Shown here: piece by piece, positions 46,132 to 56,800 of the stretch
Position numbering within the stretch: the stretch's first letter is position 1
Layout: the number at the start of each line of letters is the position of its first letter
Assembly (NCBI GenBank): GCA_002077065.1
Contig: NAJO01000024.1
Span: 186,001 to 250,000, forward strand
Direction: 5' to 3'
DNA: 64,000 nt
Origin: Cryoendolithus antarcticus
Lineage: Eukaryota; Ascomycota; Dothideomycetes; Cladosporiales; Cladosporiaceae
Notes under the pieces: generated by a model
Told to the model about the DNA's origin: nothing
What the model saw: only the letters and a program-made list of their open reading frames with translations
Databases searched by the model: none
Position numbers and translations under genes: made by a program

Positions 46132-46686
46132 CTACATCACCTCACAAGGCCTCGTCTCCACGACCGTCCCGTCCTTCCCACCTTCCGCCTCGCCAGCCTC
46201 AAGGCCGCGCTTTTGCGCAGTCGATGCATTGACTACACTGGGTAAGAGCGGGAGTGTGGTGGTATACTGACCTTGCACCCGAAGCGGATTTACCTCAAGT
46301 TCAGGCTCAGAGTCGGAGTCCAAGCCTGCTACTTGCGAGGCGAGGTTAGTGTAATCTGAGGTCACTGGTGCTGGCACTGGGTGGACTTGTGGTACTGCTT
46401 GTGCTGCATGAACAGAGCGAGCTAATGGAGGACTGAAGGACGTTTGCTGCCGCTGTGATGTACGCTGATCGACTGCGGACGATGGCGGCTCCAGCGCATT
46501 CGGGTCTGCATTAGCATAGAGAGGGTGCTGGTAGGCAGTTTGCTCCGCGTGGTTCTGCATCGCAGCAGGAGGATGGACTGGGTATGACAGAGAATAAAAG
46601 CTAATAGGTGTTGCTTTGGGACCCGCAGCATCATGCCGACGGAAATGATGCGGCAGCATTGAAGACAGCGCGGAAGTGAGTATCAT
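46132..46686 (-). CDS. Hypothetical disordered protein (184 residues), convergent with vps18
   Basis: This is a single-exon frame with an ATG and TAG stop. It is rich in Gln, Ser, Ala, Pro and Val, without hydrophobic helices, and reads as disordered. It includes a Gln/Ala/Val/Pro stretch (HAAQAVPQVHPVPAP) and an acidic LDSDSEPELEV. No family is recognised. A shorter start at the internal ATG of PPAAMQNHAEQ is possible. Support comes from the long open frame with biased composition and a normal stop; there is no homology evidence. Confidence 0.45.
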   Translation of the reverse strand: MILTSALSSMLPHHFRRHDAAGPKATPISFYSLSYPVHPPAAMQNHAEQTAYQHPLYANADPNALEPPSSAVDQRTSQRQQTSFSPPLARSVHAAQAVPQVHPVPAPVTSDYTNLASQVAGLDSDSEPELEVNPLRVQGQYTTTLPLLPSVVNASTAQKRGLEAGEAEGGKDGTVVETRPCEVM

Positions 46687-47059
46687 TACGAAGTTTGCAG
46701 TGAATACAGGCCGAAGGAGTGCGCTTGCGGTAGCTTGCTATAGGCTCGCAATTACTCAGAGTGCAAACACTGCTTTTCGTTACCTATCTACCTGCATTAG
46801 GTGATTGCGCAATCTAGGCAGTGTGTTCCAACATTCAGCACCACACGCCTTCCACGCCCCAAGTCTATCCTGCCCATGATCGCTTCCATGAACGCCGGGT
46901 GTATCATGCAATGGATGCCCTGCGTGACAGCCGTTCAGTCGTGTATGTTGAGCGCCACGATGCACCTCTCATAGGCTGCTCAGTATGACACGCAGTGACT
47001 TGAGTCGACTATAGCATTCTCATCCCCCTGAATCTGATCGAAGAAATCCTCGAAGCAGT
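46687..47059. other. Short spacer, nothing coding
   Basis: These 373 bases lie between the hypothetical gene and arb1, both on the minus strand. No coding frame or repeat is recognised. Confidence 0.4.
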
Positions 47060-49020
47060 CTAGACAGCTCCAGCAGCCAACATCTTCTTCCGCAGGTTAG
47101 TCTTGTACTCGCCAATGCTGCCGTTCCATCGTGTAACAGTCTTGTTCTCGCACACCATGATGTCCTTTGCAATCTTGTCAAGCAATCTATGAGATGTTAG
47201 TGATGATAGCCCGGTATTCGACAGAAAAAAGAGACGGCGACATACCTGAAGTCGTGAGACACGACCACAACACCTCCTGAGAAGGCGTTGATAGCATCTG
47301 CCAACGAGTCGATGGTTGGGATGTCGAGACCGTTCGTCGGCTCGTCGAGCAACAGCATGTTCGGTCCCTCGATGGCCAGCAAGGCGAACACGATTCTGCT
47401 CTTCTGTCCCTCGGAAAGCGTGCCCATCAACGCCGTCTGTGCCTCACCACTGAGCCCGTACTTGCCGAGCTGCTGGCGCCAGTACTGGTAGTCCTGACTT
47501 TGCGTGGCGTACTTGTCACGTACGAAGTCAAGGGCAGACTTGTTGAGGTCCAGCTGCTCAGCTGAATGTTGCGAGTACATGCCAAGCTTCAAGTGCGTGT
47601 GTCGCGACACGTTGCCACCGTTCGGTGAGAGCTTGCCGGTGAAGATGCGGAGGAGGGTAGATTTGCCGACACCGTTGGGTCCGACAAGAGCTGTACGGGA
47701 GTCCATGTCTACACCGAAGTCGAGGTTCTCGTACAGGGTGTCCTTCTTCTCGCCGGAGTATGAGAAGGTTACGTTGTCAAGCGACAACACAGGTGGAGGC
47801 AGCTTCTCGACATCTGCGAAGCGGAAGGTAAACACTCTGTCTTGGTGCACAGGCTCGATGAAGCCATCTGCCTCCATCTTGTCGAGAATCTTTTGCCGGG
47901 ACTTGGCTTGGCGCACCAAGTTGGCGTATGTACCGGCACTGGCGATGAACTTCTTGATGTGCTTGATCTCATCTTGCTGCTTCTCATATGCCTTCGCCTG
48001 GTTCACCTCCTGCTCTGTCCGCGTCTTAAGGTAGGAATCGTAGTTTCCACCATAGTACATAAGCTGCTTCATGCGCATATCCATCATGGTCGTGCAAACG
48101 CCGTTCAGGAAGTCCATGGAGTGGGAGACGAGGATGAGGGTACGGTCGTACTTCTTCAAGTACTCTTCCAGCCACACGCAAGCCTCGAGATCCAAATGTG
48201 CGGTCGGGTCATCGAGCAGGAGAAGGGATGGCTTCACGAACAGCGCCTTGGCAAGCGCCACGCGCATTCGCCATCCTCCGGACATGTCCTTGGTCTTCTT
48301 CTTGATCGTGACCTTGTTGAAGCCGAGACCAGTCAAGATAAGCGAGGCACGAGTCTGGAATGTTGACGGATCCATTGAATCGATGCGCTCGTACAGCTCC
48401 TCCAACTTTGGGCTGTCAGGTCCATCGGTCTCGAGAATCGTCTCTGCCAGCTTCTCCAAACGTGCCAACTCAGCTTCAGCCTGGTTCACCACCCACTCGA
48501 GTGCGCCAGTGTCTGAAGGCTCAGCACCCTCGTTGAGGAGGTAGATGTCGATGTGTTCGGGAAAGGGATATTCTCGGGCGTAGATAGCCTTGAGCAGGGT
48601 AGACTTGCCACAGCCGTTCTCTCCCAAAAGACCGTACCTTTTGCCATAGGTGACTTCGAGTGTGGTATCGTTGAACAAGACTTTGCCGTGGAACACAAGA
48701 GATGCGGACGTGATCTTCACGTCTCTGCTAGCCTCTAGCGATGAGAGGACACCGGTCGTGACTCTGTCTGAGATACCATCTTTATCCTGCTGTAGAGCCA
48801 TCTTCGACATGCCATTCGTGATAGCTGCCGGCTGCTCTGAGTCGGGCAGCGCGTTGCCATCGCCGTCAAGAAGAGGTGGTGTCTCATCTCCGTTTAGCGA
48901 TGATGCCTCAGATGCATTCTGCGACGCGAGTTTCGCGGCGGCGGTCTTCTTCGAGGCGAGCGTTGGCTTACCCTCGGCGGCGCGCTTCGCATCGCGAGCG
49001 GCTTTGGATGCGGAAACCAT
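47060..49020 (-). CDS. arb1: ABC-F ATPase Arb1 (ABCF2), ribosome biogenesis factor
   Basis: Two exons, 49020-47246 and 47186-47060, join in phase 2 to 633 residues. A Lys/Ala-rich basic N-terminus of about 90 residues is followed by two ABC domains without membrane helices. ABC1 has Walker [10 protein letters not shown] (133-141), signature MSGGWRMR and Walker [13 protein letters not shown] (the DDPTAH variant is normal for this family). ABC2 has [17 protein letters not shown] and [11 protein letters not shown]. The spliced exon adds the usual end [22 protein letters not shown]. Yeast Arb1 shuttles between nucleus and cytoplasm and helps 40S and 60S biogenesis. It is essential in yeast. Confidence 0.96.
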
Positions 49021-49246
49021 GATTGCTGTAGGGTGTAGGGTGGTGTTGAGGGGAAAGTGTGAAGCGTGTCGGAGAGTCAAAAAAGTCGACAAGGCGTGGG
49101 CACGGTGTGGGGCAATCGATACGCCAGTAAATCTTTGGTGGGATTTTACAGGGTCTACTTCTGGCTGAGTCATGATGAGAGGCAATTCACTGAGGGGAGC
49201 AAAATGGAACTGTTCATTCACTAGCTTATGTCTTGTGTCGTTGTAC

Positions 49247-50389
49247 TCATATATCATTACCGTATACGCATAGCTGCACCGGCTTTGCGTCAACGGCAGA
49301 GTCTGCCACGCCGCCGCCGCCGCAGCAACATTTTACTGGGCGTCCACTACTTGCATCTCGCATTCGTGCCTCAAGCTCCCGCGCAGACGTCGGGGAAACC
49401 GCACCCAGTACTGTTGCAGTGGTGATACCGCCGAGAGCGCCAAAGGGTTCAAGCATTGTATCGATATCGTCTGACACCTTGGTCTCGGCACTGCTGAAGC
49501 GAGTTTTCAGACTATCAGTGATCGCGTTACCGTTAGAAACACGGATCGTGATATCGGTCAATCCGGAGCGGGTGTGAAAGGCACGATCTCGATCGTTGCC
49601 TTCGTCACTTTCCATGTCGAAGTTGCAAGATGACAGAGCGGTCACTAGTCGCTCCACCTGCTTGCTCAGACCATGTACCAGGCCCTTACCCGAGACATTG
49701 AACTTGATCATACCGGTGTATGAGTCTACATGATCAACGTGCACGATCACCCGCTTGATACGCTTGATGTACATTTCGGGCATGTCCAGAAAGGGCTGCG
49801 TCTTCGTCGGCGTCACTCCAGATGGCAATCGGCATCTGAAGCGCACAACAATGCCGGAGAACGTGACGAAGAGCACGAATGTATTGGTCCCGTAGATCAG
49901 GTCTGCACATTCGTCGTGGAGTTGTCGACATGCAAGCAGCAGACTGGTGTTGCCTTTCTGCCAAACTATGTTGCTCGCGTTGAGTATTCGAGGTGGTGAT
50001 CGATCGCCTGATGTTGAGCAAATCGTCCTGGTATTCTCCGCGGTAGTCGAGCTTGCAGTGCCAGGCACTGGCATCCCCTTCGCCACCCTTCTCTGCACGG
50101 CACCAAAGTTGAGGGCATGACTAGCGAGTGGACTTGGGGCACTGCCCAAAGCTTGCGTTGTAGGCAAGAGGTAGGACAAAATCTGCAGTCGGAGTTCCAG
50201 TGGTAACCTCAACAACGGGAACTTGGGCTTCTTGCTCGCTGGTGAACGAGACCTGGTCTCGAGCTCGGTCCAGCTTTCATGGCGATGCAATGGAATCCGG
50301 AGATGATCATGCTGTGCCGTCGTAGGCAACGTAGCATGCACGTCTGGAGAGATGAGATAGTCTCTGCAATTCCAGGTCCCCGTGTCCAT
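49247..50389 (-). CDS. F-box-like (2EXR type) protein of unknown substrate
   Basis: This intronless gene encodes 380 residues. An F-box/2EXR-type motif lies at about 50-75 ([20 protein letters not shown]). The pattern [24 protein letters not shown] follows, the second landmark of the 2EXR/DUF7730 family that is greatly expanded in filamentous ascomycetes. After it comes a mixed alpha/beta region (VIVHVDHV). The tail is Gly/Cys-rich (CCCGGGGVA). In this family F-box-like openings may bind Skp1, but activity has rarely been tested, and the substrate is unknown. The start is the first ATG in frame; a TTG opening five codons upstream has no support. Confidence 0.7.
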   Translation of the reverse strand: MDTGTWNCRDYLISPDVHATLPTTAQHDHLRIPLHRHESWTELETRSRSPASKKPKFPLLRLPLELRLQILSYLLPTTQALGSAPSPLASHALNFGAVQRRVAKGMPVPGTASSTTAENTRTICSTSGDRSPPRILNASNIVWQKGNTSLLLACRQLHDECADLIYGTNTFVLFVTFSGIVVRFRCRLPSGVTPTKTQPFLDMPEMYIKRIKRVIVHVDHVDSYTGMIKFNVSGKGLVHGLSKQVERLVTALSSCNFDMESDEGNDRDRAFHTRSGLTDITIRVSNGNAITDSLKTRFSSAETKVSDDIDTMLEPFGALGGITTATVLGAVSPTSARELEARMRDASSGRPVKCCCGGGGVADSAVDAKPVQLCVYGNDI

Positions 50390-50840
50390 GCCGATGCGAT
50401 GGCTCAAGAAGGGTTATTGTCGTTGACATGAAGTGAGGAAGCGGTCTATAGTAGTCTTGGCACATTGAGCTTTGACTCCAATGTTTATGGGGTTGGACTT
50501 CGACTCATCGCTACGCCCTACTTCCCATCTCCTTCTACTTGGCAACGACCAGCAACCATGGAGAATCATCACAGTCCAGCTGTGAAGCAAAGCATGATCG
50601 GAGGGGAGGGGACCAGGCTGCTCATGCAGTGCCAGGCCAGCGGTGTTCACAGGAGTCTTTCATATAGCCCCATGGTTGGGGTGGACGCCATTTGAGCCCA
50701 TCGCGACCATCTGGACTTCGGGAATCGTCGTCCAGACCATTACACCAACAAGACGAGGAGAAAGATCGGGAATTGAGAAGTGAAGAGAGAGAAGAAGCCA
50801 GAGAATCGGGATTCCAAGAACTGAGAACGATACACCCAAG
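50390..50840. other. Divergent promoter of two F-box-type genes
   Basis: These 451 bases separate two divergently transcribed F-box-type genes. There is no supported coding frame. It should contain both promoters. An A/G-rich leader precedes the right-hand gene from about 50750. Confidence 0.4.
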
Positions 50841-51890
50841 ATGGATCTCCTCCTGCCCACCGAGATTGTCACGCACATCTTCCTGTCCTTACCAACTGTT
50901 ACGTCCGCTTTATCACTGGCCTCGACCTGTCGAAGCTTCCACGCAATTTTCCATTCAAGTAAACGCCTTTTGATCTTACAACATTCTGCCAAGATCGAAT
51001 TCGGACCGCTGGACGACATCGTCCAACTTGTCACCCACAACGCATCCCAGCCGGCACATTTCCGTCGCGATGTTCCCCTGTCTGATGCTCTGATTCGCCA
51101 GCTCGTCAAAGCTGGGCACGTTGCCAGACAGTGGGAGGACATCTACATGTACAGGAAATGGAAGCACGACTATGTTGCCCGCCGCCTGCTGTCAACATTC
51201 GAGCGCTTCAAGCTACGCCGAGCAATCTACCGCCTCTGGCTGTTCGATCGCGCGTTCCACAACATCGCTCACGTTCGATATGCGCGTACACGCCTCGAGG
51301 TCGTGCGTGAGCGTGCTGCTCTCTTGCATAATTACACTACCTCCGAACTCGCTGAAATGCTGGACGTCCATGCCATTATCCGCGATGTCGTCGCCAACGA
51401 TCTATGTCCAAGCAATGGTCGCCTACGCCGCAAGTATCAGGCACGATACCCCGAGACTGCCCACCAACCGCTGTTCAGCATTCACTTGAACTACCCACCG
51501 ACAGCGTCGCGCTTCATCGCTTCAGATAATCAGTACCACAACTCCACTCTTGCGAGCTCCAAATATCACGCCCAGCAACAACGTTGGCAGGAAAACTCGA
51601 CCCACCCTGCTGAATTTGGGCTCGAGGGATGGGGCGACGACATCGGCCATTACTACGTCGTCGAAGATATGATGAAGCTGGATCCTGAGCAAATTCTGTA
51701 CTTGCGTGAGCACTGTCCAGCGAAGTCACAGGTCGAGGCTTATGTGGCGGGTATGGGCATGTGGTTCGAGAATAACGGCGAGACTTTCAGTGAGACATTG
51801 GCATTCGTGATCAAGCAGCGGGGCGGGGAGATGGAGGAATTGAAGGCTGCGGTCGAGGCAGAGGAGGTTGGCGTCGTGGTAAGCGACTGA
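50841..51890 (+). CDS. F-box domain protein
   Basis: An intronless gene of 349 residues. The F-box occupies the first 45 residues (LLPTEIVTHIFLSLPTVTSALSLASTCRSF), which is the Skp1-binding fold. A long helical region rich in Arg, Tyr and His follows (YVARRLLSTFERFKLRRAIY, WLFDRAFHNIAHVRYARTR), with a C-terminal part of no known repeat type. No WD or LRR substrate-binding module is visible. The protein could serve as an SCF substrate receptor with Skp1, which is encoded 9 kb to the left, but this is inference. Confidence 0.85.
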   Translation: MDLLLPTEIVTHIFLSLPTVTSALSLASTCRSFHAIFHSSKRLLILQHSAKIEFGPLDDIVQLVTHNASQPAHFRRDVPLSDALIRQLVKAGHVARQWEDIYMYRKWKHDYVARRLLSTFERFKLRRAIYRLWLFDRAFHNIAHVRYARTRLEVVRERAALLHNYTTSELAEMLDVHAIIRDVVANDLCPSNGRLRRKYQARYPETAHQPLFSIHLNYPPTASRFIASDNQYHNSTLASSKYHAQQQRWQENSTHPAEFGLEGWGDDIGHYYVVEDMMKLDPEQILYLREHCPAKSQVEAYVAGMGMWFENNGETFSETLAFVIKQRGGEMEELKAAVEAEEVGVVVSD

Positions 51891-51974
51891 GCGCGGTTTA
51901 TCATATTCTCCATCATTGCCTTTATTATTCACAAATATACTATAATACACCTTGTCCTTCCACCGAGACCCAGC

Positions 51975-52229
51975 TCACGGTCCAGGTTGAGCGCCTTGCT
52001 GCTGCGGACTGCCCATATGCTGTGGCACGTTCCCGTGCTGCCCAATCTGCGGCGGCATCCCACCCTGCACTCCGCCACCGTCTCCGCCAGCCATCTGCCC
52101 CGGCACCATACCCTGCATCGCCGGCATCTGCCCAGGTATGTACCCTTGGGGCGTTTGGCTCGGCACATAGCCCGGCTGTAGTGGATTAGCTTGCTGCGCT
52201 GATGAGCCAGTATTGGAATTTTGATCTCG
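51975..52229 (-). CDS. Pro/Gln/Gly-rich terminal exon of an unresolved gene
   Basis: A stop-free stretch of 84 codons plus TGA reads as a low-complexity Pro/Gln/Gly/Met sequence with repeated PGQM and PQ units (VPSQTPQGYIPGQM, MAGGDGGGVQGGMPP). This composition fits the disordered end of a real protein and not random DNA. Upstream on the minus strand the frame is closed by TAG at the GATAG before 52229, which could be an acceptor. Candidate upstream exons (for example the 52488-52260 frames) could not be joined with certainty. A complete model is not possible by eye. Confidence 0.4.
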   Translation of the reverse strand, partial: RDQNSNTGSSAQQANPLQPGYVPSQTPQGYIPGQMPAMQGMVPGQMAGGDGGGVQGGMPPQIGQHGNVPQHMGSPQQQGAQPGP

Positions 52230-53458
52230 CTATCTCGCATGTCGCGCGGACGTCTGCGATGACTTGGGCGAACCCAAGCGCGACGATCGGGATGAGCACG
52301 CCCGTTTGGCCAACCGCCCCAGTGCGCGATGGAAAGCGGACTGGTGTAGATGCCAACTGGATGTGAATTGTGTTGGGGATGTAGGGGAGTTGGCGTAGAG
52401 GATGAGTTGCGCCTGCCCATCTTCTGAAGTGCTGATGATGAGGAGAAGGAGAGTATAGTGTACCAGGGAAGAGGGAGCATCTTCTCAAACAATCACGAAT
52501 GAACAGCAGGGAAGCAGAACATTGCCTACTTTCTCCATTCTTGCGGCCGCATTGTCTGCGCATCTATAGTAGTGCTGCTATGTCTCTATCGATAGTCAAC
52601 AGCAGAGATAAGTACTCCTTGACGAGCTGACGAGCCTCCATGAACAACGCAGCTCACGGCACGGCACGGTGATCGTCGAACTAGGACTACTCCCTGAAGT
52701 AGACGGCGCGGCTTTGATGACTTGCAGTCAATCCTATTATACAGAGTGCAGGATCTTAGTCCCGTCGAAGCTGAAGGTGTAGCTCTGAATGCCCCGAAAT
52801 CAAACATCGTATGCCCTCAGGGCCCGTGCATTTTGACGACATCAGGCCCGATTAGATGTGCATTGCTTCGACATTCATCTCCACACGCCAACCGCTGCCC
52901 AGACACTGGGCGTACATGCATGGTGGATTATGGTTTGGAGCTCGCAATGCTCGAGAATGGCGAGATTGATCATCGCCTTCACCAGCGTCCGTCAGGCGAT
53001 TCCAGAAGCTGGGTGCGAAATGATCTCGAATCACGCATTTCCAGCAGATGAACGTCTATCTTACGCCACCCTATATGGCGGCTCCATCAAGCTCTCCACC
53101 ACGATATGACTTGGCATGCTCACGCCCAGACATGAGCCCCGATGCGCTAGCGAGGAACCGCGCTTCGTCTTGCGATTATGCAGACGCAACGTAAGGATTG
53201 GAGTGCTGAATGAGATTATGCAAAGCCATGGCAGTGACCTCCACTTTGCTTCGCCATCAACAATAAGGCCGCGTGAAGAAACGCCGGAGGCCTTGGTGTA
53301 CGCCCTAGAGCAGCTCCCACGATCACTTGACGTGGGAAAGTAAAGTATAAGTATGGTGGAGGAGCAGCTGGATTCGCAACTCCCTTGCCGTTACCTTTCG
53401 AGTTATCTCATTGTGTTCCATTCATCAACCAAGCAGGACAGGGTAGCTCAGTATCGTC
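52230..53458. other. Region with unresolved exon(s) then promoter of the hexose transporter gene
   Basis: The left 350 bases probably hold the 5' exon(s) of the minus-strand Pro/Gln-rich gene, with several open frames but no clean splice. From about 52600 to the transporter start I see no coding frame of note. The region contains no repeat or RNA gene that I recognise. Confidence 0.4.
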
Positions 53459-55461
53459 ATGGGATTCGCGTTGAAGAAGCCAGAAGGCACTGCAGGTGCA
53501 GCCTGGCCAGCAATCTGCATTGGTGGGTAGCATACGAATGCTGTTCTGGAATGCGGGCTGAGTGGTCACAGGTCTGTTCGTCGCCTTCGGCGGCGTGCTC
53601 TTTGGCTATGATACCGGTACGATCGGTGGTATCCTTGCCATGCCATAGTGAGCAAGATCGAGACACTCGTTACTGTCGACCGAAGCTGACAAGCTCCAAA
53701 GCTGGATCTCTACGTTCGCCACCGAAGGCCGTACGGAGATCACGCCCGCAGAAGACTCGCTTATCGTCTCGATCTTGTCCGCGGGCACATTCTTTGGCGC
53801 CCTACTGTCAGCGCCATGTGCCGATATTCTGGGCCGTCGATGGGGTATCTTTGCCTCCTGTGCGATTGTGTTCAATCTCGGTGTCATCCTGCAGACTGTC
53901 AGCACAAGTCAGCCGTTGTTCATTGCAGGTAGGTGTATTGCTGGACTCGGCGTGGGATTGATATCTGCCATGATCCCACTTTACCAGTCTGAGACGTCGC
54001 CAAAGTGGATTCGCGGTACTGTTGTCGGAGCATATCAGCTGGCAATCACGATCGTAAGTGTACTTAATGATCCTTGGAACGTGCATCGACTGACCACATT
54101 GACAGGGTTTGTTGCTTGCCGCCATTGTCAACAATGCCACAGCGCTTCGCAACGACTCCGGATCATATCGTATACCTATCGCTGTCCAGTTTCTATGGTC
54201 ACTCATCATCTGTGGTGGTCTGCTGCTTCTACCCGAGACGCCGCGCTTTCTGATCAAGCAGGATAAGCACGAGCAGGTAAACGCATGACGTGCTCTGAAC
54301 GTGAGCTATACTGACTCGATTAAAGGCTGCAAAAGCGCTAAGTGTACTCAGACGCCTAGACGTGACCCACCCAGCATTAGTCGAAGAGCTGTCAGAAATC
54401 GAAGCCAACCACCGTTATGAGATGAGCCTCGAGAAGGCGAGCTACCTTGACTGCTTCAGGGGAAACATCGGCAAGCGTCTGCTCACTGGCTGTCTCCTCC
54501 AGGGTCTGCAACAACTCACCGGAGTGTAAGCTATGCTGAATCCTTCCGCAAAGAGACACACTAACAACGTACTGCAGCAACTTCATCTTCTACTACGGCA
54601 CCCAGTATTTCCAAAACGCTGGATTTGAAGATCCGTTCATCATCTCTGTTATCACGAAGTATGGTACACAGTGAAGGAAGATCGGGTGCAGTCCTGCTGA
54701 CTATTTCGTAGCTGCGTGAACGTATTCTCGACATTCCCAGGACTGTACTTGGTCGAGAAGCTCGGTCGTAGGAACCTCCTGCTGCTCGGAGCGTCGGGCA
54801 TGGCTGTGAGTCTAACCCACGGTCGTGCAACACTGGCCTCTTGCTGACATATCCCATAGGTCTGCCAGTTTATTGTGGCCATCACTGGCACCGTCGCTGG
54901 CACCACTGACCGTGCTGCACAACAAGCTGCGATCGCCTTCGTCTGCATCTACATCTACTTCTTCGCCAGCACCTGGGGTCCAGTTGCGTGGGTCGTGACC
55001 GGCGAGATCTTCCCACTTAAGGTAAGAGCAAAATGCTTGTCGATGACCACAGCCACCAACTGGCTCCTGTAAGTTCACTCTTCCTAAAACCCATGTCCGC
55101 GCACATCAGCTGACAACGTAGCAGCAACTTCGCCATCGCGTACGCAACACCCTACATGGTCCGCGATGGCCCGGGCTACGCCAACCTACAATCGAAGGTG
55201 TTCTTCATTTGGGGTGGCTGCTGCTTCATCTGCATCATCTTCACGTGGTTCCTGATTTATGAGACCAAAGGTCTCTCGCTCGAGCAGGTTGATGAGTTGT
55301 ACCAGACTGTGAACAAGGCATGGCAGAGCAAGAAGTTCAGACCGCAAATCAGCTTCCACGAGGTATCAGACATCAAAAATGATGGCCGTACGATGAGTTT
55401 GGCTGAGATGGGTGCTGAGGTCCAGAGGAAGAAGAGTGTTGGGCATGAGGAAAAGCTGTGA
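53459..55461 (+). CDS. Hexose transporter (MFS sugar porter family)
   Basis: Nine exons (53459-53522, 53572-53647, 53702-54053, 54106-54276, 54326-54525, 54578-54658, 54712-54805, 54860-55068, 55125-55461) splice in phase to 527 residues with twelve membrane helices. Family landmarks in order: GVLFGYDTGTIGGILAMPYW, ADILGRRWG, GRCIAGLGVGLISAMIPLYQSE (sugar-transport signature 2), LPETPRFL, GLQQLTGVNFIFYYGTQYF, EKLGRRNLL and YETKGLSLEQVDELY. The third exon begins at 53702, because the AAAG acceptor there restores AMPYW; the closer acceptors shift the frame. It imports glucose or related hexoses at the plasma membrane. The tail is short, so a sensor role like that of Snf3 is unlikely. Many short introns (45-60 bases) are typical of these fungal transporters. 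Confidence 0.93.
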
Positions 55462-55731
55462 GGGATAGAAAGTGCTGATAGGCATCGCGTCTTGCATACC
55501 GACGCAGCGATTAGGATAGTCAAATTGAGAAATGAAGTGGTTCCTTACCAGACGCGTCGGAGTTGCCTTAGTATGTCAAATGCTTTCGCTGTGCCCTCAT
55601 GGCTGCCATGTGATCTTTGAGCTCGGACCTTATCACATGCCATCATCAAGCTCACACTCATATCGCACTCACCATACGTTCACACATCACCGTGATTGTT
55701 TAGTATTCGACTCGAAGCCTGCGGCTCTACA

Positions 55732-56490
55732 ATGCCTGTCACCAAGATCCTCATCGTCGGCGCGAACGGGTTCGTCGGCCTGGAAGTCCTGACCCTCGCC
55801 CTCAAGAATCCCTACCTAACCCAAATCTACACGCTCTCGCGACAACCTCTCCCAAACAACCTCTCCTCCCATAAGAAGGTCACTCAGCTCCTCCACCCAG
55901 ACTTCAACACGATCCCTCCAGCTCTGTACGAGACTTTCCGCGATTCAGGCGTACAAGCCTGCATATGGGCAGTCGGCAAACCAAATCTAAAACAATACAA
56001 GAACCTCGATGAAGCTCGAGAAGTCTTCATTCAATTACCCGTCAGAGTAGCAGAGGACTTAGCCAAAACGTGCGCCGTCCCGGCCATGGAAGCCCAAGGC
56101 GGCAAATTCATCCACCCATTCCGCTTCGTCTTCGTCTCAAGCTGGGGCGCCGAGCGGGACTCGAATAGAAGTCTATGGGTCTGGGGCGAGAGTCGGAAGA
56201 TCAAAGGCGCTGCTGAGAAAGCGCTCGTGGACATCATGGAAGCGAGCGAGATTGTGGACAGCAAGAGGAGCTTCGAAGTAACATGTTTGAGGGCTGGGAC
56301 TGTGTTGCGAAGGGGAAAGGATCTGGGGACTGTTATTGCTATGGGAACCACACCGAGTATTGCTGTGGACTTGCTTGCCAGAAGAGCGATTGGAGTGGCC
56401 TTAGATGGGGAGGTGGACGGGAAGAGGATACTTGAGAATGCCGAGATTATGGGACCGGATTGGGCGGATATCAATATCATCAATGGGTGA
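55732..56490 (+). CDS. Atypical short-chain dehydrogenase/NAD(P)-binding Rossmann protein
   Basis: An intronless gene of 252 residues. The Rossmann nucleotide-binding loop GANGFVG is at 10-16, right after the first beta strand, and later secondary structure fits an extended/atypical SDR of the HTATIP2 or NAD(P)H-binding-oxidoreductase type (ACIWAVG at about 85, FVFVSSWGAER at about 135, VTCLRAGTVLRRG at about 185). The usual YxxxK catalytic pair is not evident: after the SSWGAER strand I see WGESRKIKGAAEK, where the Tyr is missing. It may be a redox-sensing or reductase protein; the substrate is unknown. The ATG follows a pyrimidine-rich leader. Confidence 0.8.
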   Translation: MPVTKILIVGANGFVGLEVLTLALKNPYLTQIYTLSRQPLPNNLSSHKKVTQLLHPDFNTIPPALYETFRDSGVQACIWAVGKPNLKQYKNLDEAREVFIQLPVRVAEDLAKTCAVPAMEAQGGKFIHPFRFVFVSSWGAERDSNRSLWVWGESRKIKGAAEKALVDIMEASEIVDSKRSFEVTCLRAGTVLRRGKDLGTVIAMGTTPSIAVDLLARRAIGVALDGEVDGKRILENAEIMGPDWADINIING

Positions 56491-56800
56491 TGAGGTGCTT
56501 TTAGATGTGATTGAACGATGTACATGACTTCAAACGATTCAGACACAAGGGCAAGTGCATGCAATAACGGTGACTGCGTCCAAATCGCCGCTGATACAAA
56601 CTGTATATCCTATCGAACTACTGCTGGTACCCTACAGCACAAGTGTCCTGGGTATGCCGAGTCCTAACAATCGTTCAATCTGCTCCACTCTCACCCGCTT
56701 TCGCCATCTATGCTTTCGTAGCCGTCATCTCCTGTTCCTGTTCTGAGTCATGGACTTTCGTCATTCGCTATTCATGAATACGCGGCTAATCAACCACCAC
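56491..56800. other. Convergent 3' spacer
   Basis: These 310 bases lie between the ends of the SDR gene and yop1. No coding frame is recognised. Confidence 0.4.

Noticed and set aside
48190..48240. Walker B of Arb1 reads DDPTAHLD, unlike the usual DEPT
   Set aside because: This variant is what I expect for the first ABC domain of Arb1/ABCF2 homologues, so it is not a defect.
53775..54266. Unspliced 163-codon frame in the hexose transporter
   Set aside because: It is exon 3 read through intron 3 into exon 4; the spliced model gives the conserved transporter sequence.
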